Source of the DNA: Daedaleopsis sinensis
Lineage: Eukaryota > Basidiomycota > Agaricomycetes > Polyporales > Polyporaceae
Direction of reading: 5' to 3'
NCBI GenBank assembly: GCA_033807695.1
Contig: CM066308.1
Span: 3,720,001 to 3,784,000 of the forward strand
DNA: 64,000 bases
Below, piece after piece: positions 54,852 to 64,000 of this stretch. The stretch's first letter is position 1. Each line of letters opens with the position of its first letter. The notes beneath the pieces were generated by a model. That model searched no databases and was not told the DNA's origin. It was given only the letters and a program-made list of their open reading frames with translations. The translations under genes were made by a program, and so were the position numbers.

Positions 54852-57240
54852 ACGTGCGGGAGTGCTCCTGCACTTACGGCAGCGGTCGTCTGTTTGATGT
54901 TTCGGAATATGCTGTATGCCACATGTACTTCTCCTTCGAGCTTTCTCTTATGCGCCAACAAAGGTTTCTGTTACGAAATGGTCTATTTCAGGTCTGATAG
55001 ATAACGTTATGACGCCTTCTCTGATTCCGCATTGCGTAGTGTCGGCGTGGCTAACCTTGAGGGGTGCGGAAAGATGGTCCGGAGCGTGGCATGACATCCT
55101 AATCGCCAAGGGAGCATTACGAAACGATGAGACGGCGGTTCGGTATCTCCTTCGCCCCTACCGTGAGATCTACCCCACCACAACGGGAGGACAAGCAGTA
55201 GTCTCTTCATACTCCCACGGTAGGCCGTTCTTGAGGAACTTCCTAATCGGTGTACACACTCCGCTAGTGTGTGTAGTAGAGGCGCCCGTAACGTCACAGT
55301 CGAACAATTGAACGATAGTCTTAGTCCAATCCCCCTCCGAGGCTTTCTTTCGACGCTACAGCCACCTCACTGGCATACTCTTCCAAAGGCTCCATTGTAC
55401 ATCTACATTCGTGCCAGGTCTATCGACCGATTGCTATAGAACTTCCATTTCCCGTGGTCATAAATGGCGCACGATCGTGCCCTGACTCGTGCATGTCGCC
55501 TCGAGGCTGATTACTGAGAACCGATACCATTCGAGGGAGGCATCGTGGTGGTCGCGGACCTGAGCCTCTGCGGAGGTGAGTACGGATCATCTATCCGCTA
55601 ACGTCGTTGCTCACGTTGACGTTTCACGACGTGCCATGCACCAGGCTCTTATTGTCCACCATCTTCCCCCTCCATGGGTACACATGGCAGCGGGCGTGCC
55701 ACCGACACTTTCGTCTTCCGATTATAATCGAACATAGGGCATCTGGCCGTGTAGAACAAGGCGGCTGAGGTTCTCCCGTGACAAACCTCGTTCTGCGGCT
55801 CGCCGAGTTTGCGACGATGACGGCATCCTGCCGTGAGTCTGCGGATGAGGTGTCCCACCAGGTAAGCAGTAAAACCCTGAGGCTTACGCCCTTACCCGAA
55901 CGATTTGACGCGGCAGCGCGCACGATTTCACCCGTCCCCGAGCAACCGATGACCCTACAAATATGTAAGGTATTCAGATTAAAGGCGCATACGTTCGCCT
56001 TCGTACACTCATCCTCTCGCAGCATGTCGGTTAATCGTAAGAGGGAAGTACAGATAGTAAGGTGAATAATGCTCGTAGTCCGGCTCAAATTCTGCAATTG
56101 ACTATCCATCCGATATATCCGATGCATCCGCGGGAATGATGAGACCCACCTGACGGTCGTGCATGTCCGCCTTACGTTCCCTACCTAATCTAGTGGCCCC
56201 TTCAATTGAAAAATGACACTCCATTACCAGGCCGTAAAAATCTCTCGGACGACCCGCACGCCCCCCTGCTTCGCCGTCAGAAGCTATCGTAACGGCGGGC
56301 GATCACCCATGCCTCACTCCCGCCTAACGTCCCGCGCATGATCGAAGGCCCTCCTCTCCAATCAGCGCACTGCTCCAGATCCCACATCGGACTGCAGCAT
56401 GCCAGCCACGACTTCGCGAAGCGGTCTTGGGTGGCACGCTCGTCGCGACCATGCCGGCTTCCGGATTCCATGCACCTGGACCGTCACGGGCTACCTCGCG
56501 CTTCTATCCATCATGATACTCCCATGCAGCCGCACAGACTCATGCGGCTGGTCATTCGTCATCCTACCGCACACGACCACCGCACGAAGTTGCATTCTGC
56601 TATTCACCAGCGTATCATCTCTGCGAGTCGTACAAGACGTATGCCGTACACGCCAATTGAAACCCGCACCTTGCGAAGCCCCGCGCTTTTTTGAGTGTGC
56701 CCCGGGCCATCCGCCACTGTTCCGGTCGCATGCACGATGCATGATGCATGGTCGCACGTGCGGTCTGTCTTCTCTCCATTCAAATCTGGCCACTCGTTAA
56801 GCCGGGGAGCGCAGGTCATTGCAAACGTCGTGATAAGCTTACCTGGTGAACTCACTGGAACCGGTGCTCGTGCCGCCGACAGCGGCCGATTGCGCTTGGC
56901 AGTTCACATTCCCGCTGCGAACTCCCTGAGCCTACACAATCAGCCACCGCGATACCATTCGCTAGTTTCTGTTCATTCACACTCCAATTTACTGCTCATC
57001 GCGCTGACTGCCTCCGACTTTCACTCTTCCTAGTGCCACTGGCATGTAACAAGCAACTCCCTGCCAATCGGCATTTGACTGGTTCCTATTTCCTCGCACA
57101 TTACACGGACAAACCCGGTCATCGCTCCCCCAGATTTATGTCATTACAAATCTCATCTGGGCCAATCGTATGCCTCATCTCCAGCCCCGAACCCCACTGG
57201 ACGTCTGCCTTTCACTCCTTCCGATTAGGCGAGCACCGAC
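54852..57240. other. Gene-poor stretch
   Basis: About 2.4 kb between convergent genes. Open frames exist on both strands (for example around 55624-56127 and 56338-56800), but none shows a domain, a plausible start with codon bias, or splice logic. I see no terminal repeats. It may be decayed sequence or long 3' regions. Confidence 0.5.
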
Positions 57241-59472
57241 TACGCATACTCAGTTGCAGCCCGCTCGCTAGCCCGCCGAATCGCCCAAGTCTATCCACGG
57301 AACAACGATGATGGAGTAGCGTTCACTGTGTCATTCTGACGGTTATGTACACATTGACCACTCACCAATTCGTACGTCTTGATCGCGTCTTCATACGAGC
57401 TAAGGATATCTCCCTTCTCCCGTTGGCCGTCGACTACGTCAATGAACGTCGCGAGCTCGGTGTGAAATGGATCGTCCTGCATAATTTTTGGTGGGCGGGA
57501 GACAGCACGGGAGAACAGCACCACTCACGTCAGTGAAGATATGGGTTTCTACCAATAGGTGTAAAGCGGTTCAACCTGGTGAGTACTACCTCCCTGCGCA
57601 GATAAAGCACACGCTAGATGCTCACCTACGTCCGCTGTCCCAGGTCGTCGTATTAATAGCTTCGGCGTAGAGTACGGATCGACGAGCTTGAAATGGTACC
57701 CGTCCGTGTACACTTCGAACTCGGTATCGTACGTCGTCCCTGTGAATGTGCTGCATTTCCCTTCTACACAAGTAGCGAGAAAGAAGAGCTACATACCGTG
57801 CAGCGCGATAACGTGTGTCAACGTACCGACAGCGCCACCAGCGTACTTCCACGTCGCGCTCGTCAGTCGCGGAAGACGGTTCTCTGGCGGGATCATAGTT
57901 TCATCGAAGCGCTTCGCAACAAGGTGGCCCGAGGCCTCGTTATGCTGCACAGTGTGCGCGACGACGGACGGGAGGAGAACGTCGCCGCCAAAATAGCGCG
58001 AGAGGTCACCTGAGACAACTCGAACATGAGAAGCGAACCAAGGTTCGGGCAAGACTGCGAGCCCATACAGAAATGAGTCGCCTGCTCGACGATCGCTGTT
58101 GGTGGTATGAGATCGCATCCGTGCCTAACAGGATGGGAAGCTCACGGCCGCCTGAGCGAGTCTTGTCCCACCATGCCTGCGGATCGCTGCACCATTAGAG
58201 GTTCAGGTGCACTCTTGCGACCACACTCACCATCTTCCTGGCATATTCACTGCACGCCAGCTCGCGTTAGTCGGGGAGGAAGTCGTGACGAGCCTGCACT
58301 CACTATGCCATGATATATCGCGCGTTTGTGCCCATCACGACCAGACCCTTGTCTGCGATGATCGTCCTACAGCACGTTGGCGTCGAGTTCCAGTTAGCCC
58401 GCTCTTAGACGCAGTCGTCCTACACGTTAGTACGGGGCTGTCGTACGTAGCGAGTACAGGCGGCTTAACTTACCTATCTCCTCCTGGTACGCACCTAATC
58501 ATCTGCACCGCTTTGGCCGAGAGGTTAGAATGCTTGCGACTTTGCGACACCTAGAAAGCTTGCAGAGCCTAGCGAACACACCTTTGAGATACCGCAGCAT
58601 GTACCCAACCCCGACCGTCGTCCCGTGTGCGCGCGTCGCAACCTGAAGCGCCTCCGCGACGCGCCAGCATGCGTCCTCTGGGCCGCTGCTGACTGGCTTC
58701 TCGATGAACAACGAGCACGCCGGAAATGCAGAGGCCAGCTGGAGCTCGAGGTCTTGTCCGGGAATGTCTGTCCCACGTGCATGTGGGGGAGCGCCGACGA
58801 GAGCCATGCTGGAGGTAGCACGCACGGTGCAGGCGCGGCGATCGGTCACGGCACGAAGGTCAGAGATATCCCCAAGTGTGAGAAAGATAGATGGGAACGA
58901 GGACGCAACTGCGGGTGGTCGGCTGGATCGAGAGAGTGCGCGGCCTCCGCGATGCTTGAGAAGCTCTTGCAGCTGGACCATGCATCAACACGTTCTGGAG
59001 CTTCTGGAGCTTCTGCTGACGCGATCAGCTTTGCCTTGAGCACGGCCGTGGCCCGCTCTGTGTCGATATCGACGAGGCCTACTACACGGAGGCGCGATGA
59101 AAGGATCCTGCACGATGAATGACGAGCGTGGTCAGAACGAAATTTTGGCGTGAGTCATCGGACATATCGACCTTACCTCTCGAGTCGTTGAGACTAAGTA
59201 TATGCGTGTAGCAGATACATCGGTTGCCCAGAACACCAAGAGCGGCCTTGTCGTACGTACATGATTCCATGGGCCTTCAACAGAACCTGCGATTATCAGA
59301 GATTCCCAATGGTCATGGATAAAGGGGACATATGATCCCCGGGGCGTAGATAGTAAGCAGGTCGCAAACTTCAGCTTTCTCCGACCATCTTGGTCAAGTA
59401 TTTCAATGAGTACGTACCGAAGTTGATCTCACCGGCTCCTATCAAGAGCACATTCACAAATCGCGCCGACAT
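57241..59472 (-). CDS. Gfo/Idh/MocA family oxidoreductase, 15 exons
   Basis: NAD(P)-dependent dehydrogenase of 395 residues acting on a sugar or polyol-like substrate. Exons, reading leftward: 59472-59418, 59286-59261, 59193-59177, 59107-58910, 58808-58582, 58510-58495, 58366-58304, 58249-58231, 58176-58146, 58095-58069, 58009-57797, 57739-57626, 57548-57529, 57476-57366, 57291-57241; total 1188 bases. N-terminal Rossmann strand VNVLLIGAGEINFGS; VVGLVDIDTERA; VGAPPHARG; FIEKPVSS with the family Glu-Lys-Pro; GVGYMLRYLKAV. The C-terminal substrate domain has GPIVEQATHFCDLSRYFGGDV, with the catalytic-region His, and ends AIKTYELTWAIRRASE. Seven exons are 31 bases or shorter. They were accepted because each restores an expected motif and the total keeps frame. 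Confidence 0.9.
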
Positions 59473-60924
59473 GGAGATTGAGAAGAGAAGGGGGAGGGAT
59501 TTAGCCGCCTATACGTATGCATGCTCCGCCACATGTCGCGCCAACCCACGTGCTATAGTGCAAGACGATGAGTAGTGTACGACAAGGAAATTTTGAGCCT
59601 GAGGCCTGAGGCGTAGAGGTGTGCATATTGGGAGGCTCAATCTCGCTGAAAGAAGTCTAACAATCATTCTCCAACACTGCATGGACGGCACAGTTTGATG
59701 GTCGGATCTGGCACAGTCGCTGGTACGATGTGCATCGGCCGAATCTTCATTCATTATGCGCATATGGGGATGATTCACAGTGACGGAGCAATTCACGATG
59801 AAAGGTCTCGCTACTTCACTACCAGTTCGCGTAAGTATAGTCTGCGGGAGCGATTCCGTTTGAGAGCGGTCCATTCGTCAGATATAGCTGAGAGCAAACT
59901 CGGAGGCGATACGGCCAACATTGCACGGACGAATTCTGGACGAACGTCCGATGGGTAAACCATATGTGGTCGGGGATTGACCATGTAGTACTGCGCCTAA
60001 ATCGGTAATTCACTACGGACGAAATCAGATCGTCAATGAGAACGAGTCGAGATACTGATCTTGTGTTGCTCACCTCCTGTAGCTGAGCGCTGGGTGCTTG
60101 AGTGCTTGAGTATTGGCGGCATCGTGAATGCTTCGAGATGTAAGCTGACAAGAGTGAACTGTGGCCAACCATGGCTGTGCGAGAAGCGATTTTGATTGTT
60201 GACACTGAACCTCAAGTCCACAGCTCACAAAGAACCCCTTCCTTCAAGCCTGCTTAGTTGGAAAGTACGGCGGACACAAGAGAGCGGTACGGTCTTCTGG
60301 CGAGCCGTCATCAACAAGATGTATCGCCTGAGCGACTATGTCTACCAGACTGCGTCCACCCAGCTGTAATCAATGGAAGCATACTTTTGCGACCTAGCCT
60401 GGTGATCTAGACGCACCTGAGACGCACCGAAGGTAAGTACCCTGCCCGGCATGTTTCGGCCGAGTCTGCCCGCTGATCAGTATGATGCTGTATAGGATGC
60501 TGTCCACGTATAACAGATGTCTAATGTGCTGACCAGTGGCCGAGAGGAGCCGAGGCGTCCACTGAGTGAGGCGACGATGGTAGGCGTCCTGTGTATAAGT
60601 AGTATTGTTAGTCTGGTCTAGCTGTCGTGGATTATGAAACAACCAGTAGCCTTCAAGCTTCAAAGCTTCAAGCTCTAATATTCCGTATACTATGCAAGTC
60701 TCAAGCAGATCTGGAAGTGCCCATATGTCAGTGGCCATCGTGGTAGCAGATTGAGATAGAATTGATAGGCGGCGGCGCAACCGTAGGTAAGTAGGTATCT
60801 CTGACGACACAGCCCTGCACGTGAGCTAGCGAGGGAGAAGGAGGGAGTTCAATGCATTTGCGCGCGAGTTGTCTCCACTCTCCGATGTCACCTCTTCCCT
60901 GCCTGTTTTGTCCTTCATAGTCTC
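59473..60924. other. Intergenic between divergent genes
   Basis: About 1.45 kb. Contains a small TGCTTGAG tandem near 60099-60115 and CTTCAAGCTTCAAAGCTTCAAGCT-like repeats near 60650-60675. No gene, RNA or mobile element recognised; open frames on the minus strand at 59819 and 60394 lack support. Confidence 0.45.
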
Positions 60925-63609
60925 ATGGCTCGTCTCTGCGGAGGACCCCAATGCAATCTCGCTAAACGGCGAACGGTCTTTCCTCGACAGACGCTGTCGA
61001 TCACCCCAGTGGCTACTGGTACGGACAGCGCTCCAACAGGGACTCTTGCGACGGATGACACAGGTGCCACTGTACGTGATTCTCTTCCATTTCGCAAAGA
61101 CCAACGTGTCGTTCAATCAGTCCTCGCGCTCGCCATCTACGTTGCAGTCCGACACGGCGTCAGGAGTACTCACTTCTGCGCCGTCCTCACCAACCGGAAG
61201 GCAAGATCCCCAGGACGGTACCGATCCCCAAGACGACCCTAGTACCACAACTAACAATGGGACTGATTCTACGGGTGGTACAAGTGACGGCGTCTCCGAC
61301 AGTACGACGAAAGGCAGCACAACGACGGACCCTACCACTAAACCGTCTGACGCCACGTGCGTACCATCTCCATGTTATCTGTTTCAACCTTTTAGTCCTC
61401 CCTGAAATCGTACCACAAGAGCGAAGTGTTCATTGTTGCCATCTCGAAGGACGAATCTCTGCTTGGGAAGGAACCCAAGCAAAGAGTCGACCTGTATTCT
61501 GCGAACCTTCTTCGGTGACCCTCCTAGATTCATGTTCTCGCATTGCGATGCTTTTCTCGGAGGGTCTCGAGATGTCCAGCGAACTTCATTAGACGGTAGA
61601 TCGTCGTCGAGCTGTTTCTCTGCAGCGCCATGCGAGTATCCCATTGTCCTGATGGGTTCCTTGACATGTTCTGCTCCTCTCAAGACCCGTGCCAGCTCGA
61701 GTTGATTTAGAGGCGTCTCCTGACGAACGAATCCGAAAACCATTTGCGAACATCATGTCGCTAGAATCCGCCCAGAGTCAGCTCAAAATCGTCACTTTGA
61801 CCTCTCCTATCCGCCACTGGTGGTAGCAAACGCGATGTAAGCACACATCGAGCCGTTTTGAGTGCGCGCAGGACCTGCCTGAGCATGGGCTACCCCTCAT
61901 CAGCGAGGTCAGAGTGGAGGTCCACTCTGACCTCCAATAATGTTAATCTCGACTCGATCCTCTACCTCCTTCTGCCTCGACTTGATCCCTTTATCCTACC
62001 CTACTCCATGAAGAAATATGACCTGCTTTACGTCCATGATCCTGATCAACATTCGCAGCACCAAACCGACCACGACTAGTCCTACTACAACCAAACCGAC
62101 TACCAAACCCACCACAACGTCTCCGACAACAACATCTGATACATCAACATCTACTACTAGTACAGACGACTCCACGACAGACACTACGTCCACGTCTACC
62201 ACAACCGACTCTACAAGTACTTCGATATCTGACTCAAGCACTGAACCTCCGCCCACTTCAACAACATCCGATCCGGCCACATCTCCAACCCCTCAGTCGA
62301 ACACGTCCCCCCTACTTGACAATGGAACCCTGACGGAGAGCTTTGAGACCACCATCACGTCCGCTATTGCTACTACCGTGATTGATGGGTCACTGACATC
62401 TACAGTACGTCTTCCTACATCTGTTGGCCTGATCACGGACCCTCATCATTCTCATGCACTCAGATTTTCACGACGATACCGACGACCCTTGCGAACGATG
62501 CCCCGACTGACGACGCCAGCACGAAGCGCAACATCATCGCCGGTACCGTTGGCGGCGCGGCGTTCATCGTCCTCATCACCGCCCTCTTCCTCTTCTACCG
62601 CCGGCACCAGTCTAAGAAGATTTCCTTCTTCACCCGTCTGCAGCCCAAGCCCCGCACGCGCCTCCTCGACGGCGAGGATATGGACGACTACGACCTTGGT
62701 CCGCCCACGCGCTACCGCGACTACCCCGCCTCCGTCATGTCCACGCCTGCCCACTCGCGTTCTGTTACCACAGGGACCGCACAATCGACTCCCGTCGTAG
62801 GCCGCTCGCCCATGTCTCGCGAGTTCCGCGATGTAGCGTCTCCCGGCCCGTCGATCCTGGGCAACGCTATGGATCCGCACCGCGCTGGAACGCCCGCATC
62901 GCTCCCGCCTGGCGCCGCGGTCCCACACCTGCTCGGCAAGCGCGCGGAGACGGGCTCGATATTCCGCGAGGCGGTGTGGCCGCCCCCGGGCGAGCCGAGC
63001 ACGCTCGTCGACCCGCTCGTCAAGGCGTCCAGCACGGTCGACCTCAGCCGGATCGTCGATGACGTCATGGGCCCGAGCTCGAGCGCTGGCGGCGTCACAG
63101 GCTCCCCGACGAGCGCGTTCCGCGGGGGCACGGTCACCGTGAACCCGAGCACGACCTCACTCCTGCCGGACGACCCATTCGCGTCGTTCTCGAACCTGTC
63201 TGTGTCGCGCGCGCCCTCGACGATCCACTCGCGCGAGGCGAGCGACGCGCCGCTCCTCCCCGCGTATGCATCCACCCCCGGGTTCTTCGACGCGGCCGCG
63301 CGCACGTCCGTTGCCACCGTCCCGGGCTCGCCGGTGCCTCCGCCGCAGTTTGGGCCGCTGTTCGTGACGAACATGGGCCCGCTCTCGCCATCGTCGACGA
63401 TCGCGGGGAGCCCGCCGCCGGTCGTGTCGACGTTCGCGGCGCAGCAGGCGTTGGGGCAGGCGCCGTCGCCCACAGCGCCGAGCCCGCCGCCAAGCGCGCA
63501 GCCGCGGAACTGGCTCGAGCGGAGCCCGAAGAAGGCGGGGCGCGCGAGCATCGACGGGGTGGACGTCACGGAGAGCAGTGCGGGACACGGCGTCGGGGAG
63601 GCGATGTGA
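60925..63609 (+). CDS. Ser/Thr-rich single-pass membrane protein, 5' end uncertain
   Basis: Proposed exons: 60925-61071, 61121-61356, 62059-62404, 62464-63609; total 1875 bases, 624 residues. The extracellular part is a long Thr/Ser/Pro-rich stalk (repeats of TKPTTTSPTT and STSTT type), likely O-glycosylated. A membrane helix GTVGGAAFIVLITALFLF is followed by a basic YRRHQSKK stop and a cytosolic Ser/Pro-rich tail of about 325 residues. The layout resembles the protein at 27177-28680 without its cupredoxin domain. The third intron is about 700 bases, far longer than any other here, and the donor GTGCGT at 61357 is chosen to keep phase. The start at 60925 lacks a signal peptide; a hydrophobic signal-like stretch (PVLSFIVSWLVSA) in another frame at about 60905-60950 has no ATG. 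The C-terminal half is secure; the N-terminal part is tentative. Confidence 0.65.
61905..61934. repeat. Hairpin with 14-base perfect arms
   Basis: GAGGTCAGAGTGGA, loop GG, TCCACTCTGACCTC. It falls inside the unusually long intron of the Ser/Thr-rich membrane protein gene. Confidence 0.7.
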
Positions 63610-64000
63610 GTGTGGCCGCTTGCTAAGGGCTCGAGGCTCGAGGCCCGAAGGTAGGATGGATATTGTCAGTGCTGCTGAGGCGGCGCGCGGACTGCTTTCT
63701 CTTCATTTCATTCCGGATATGGATCTGGATGTCTGGTGGACGACGATTGTTATTGCGGATTATTTACCTGGACCAGCCTCTTCCCCTTCTCCCAAGCTTA
63801 CGCTTACGGACGCATGCGGTATTTTTCCGCCTCTCGTACTCTACCTACCTGGAACCTTCTCCTTTCCGTTCCCTCGCTTTAGTACCTTGCCCTCCCCATG
63901 CTGCCGCCCCCGCTTTGCTTAGCCTCGCCTCATGGCACCGTATTCCAAAACAGCCTATCCTTGCTTGCTTGCTTTGCTCGTTACGACCTGTTACGCCCCC
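63610..64000. other. 3' flank to window end
   Basis: About 390 bases after the last gene; presumed 3' UTR and a GCTTGCTTGCTT simple repeat near 63962-63973. Nothing else seen. Confidence 0.45.

Noticed and set aside
55624..56800. Several 100-170-codon frames in the gene-poor gap
   Set aside because: Overlapping frames on both strands with no domain or conserved-looking composition.
62721..63569. 282-codon frame on the minus strand opposite the Ser/Thr-rich membrane protein
   Set aside because: Low-complexity antisense of the Pro/Ser-rich tail; no motif or splice logic.
1..64000. CRISPR arrays, bacterial operons, rRNA genes
   Set aside because: No regularly spaced repeats, no ribosome-binding sites and no rRNA-like sequence; the gene structure is plainly fungal nuclear.

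Overview
This window is nuclear DNA of a filamentous basidiomycete, most likely an Agaricomycete of the Polyporales type. That assignment rests on the gene style, not on a database search. Genes are split by many introns of about 45-110 bases with GT...AG ends and frequent short exons. F-box/LRR proteins are unusually common. A tandem set of small secreted proteins, an extracellular cupredoxin-like membrane protein and a Ty1/copia retrotransposon are present. Exon structures below were worked out by hand from splice signals and reading phase. In each complete multi-exon model the exon lengths sum to a multiple of three.

Layout. 1-1734: 3' part of a Ulp2-type SUMO protease. 2295-4750 (-): an AAA ATPase (copy 1). 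6733-8417: F-box protein. 8930-14716: three nucleotide-dependent redox enzymes (classical SDR, NmrA/atypical SDR, FAD-dependent fumarate-reductase/tricarballylate-dehydrogenase-like). 15184-19271: two more F-box-type genes. 19489-26842 (-): an F-box/LRR gene cut by a complete 5,620-base Copia element (20695-26314) with apparently identical 484-base LTRs and a GGGAG target duplication. 27177-28680 (-): cupredoxin-like single-pass membrane protein. 29440-37083: two paralogous alpha/beta hydrolases in opposite orientation on either side of AAA ATPase copy 2. 37251-39110 (-): F-box protein. 39834-41692 (-): C2-domain protein. 42038-46289 (-): tandem array of small secreted proteins (two intact, one frameshifted, one possible relic). 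47571-48253: small two-helix membrane protein. 48660-50120: frameshifted F-box gene. 50330-52609 (-) and 53235-54851 (+): divergent MATE transporter and agmatinase-family enzyme. 54852-57240: gene-poor. 57241-59472 (-): Gfo/Idh/MocA oxidoreductase in 15 exons, several tiny. 60925-63609: Ser/Thr-rich single-pass membrane protein.

How it fits together. No biosynthetic or defence operon can be demonstrated. The strongest local themes are (i) duplication and decay: F-box genes, twin AAA ATPases, twin hydrolases, secreted-protein array; (ii) a very recent Copia insertion into an F-box gene that also carries an in-frame stop; (iii) protein-fate functions (SUMO protease, F-box adaptors, AAA ATPases). 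The most curious regulatory signal is one 16-base palindrome, CGCGTGACGTCACGCG, found upstream of both AAA ATPase paralogs and between the second one and a hydrolase. Four introns in three genes appear to use GC-AG boundaries.
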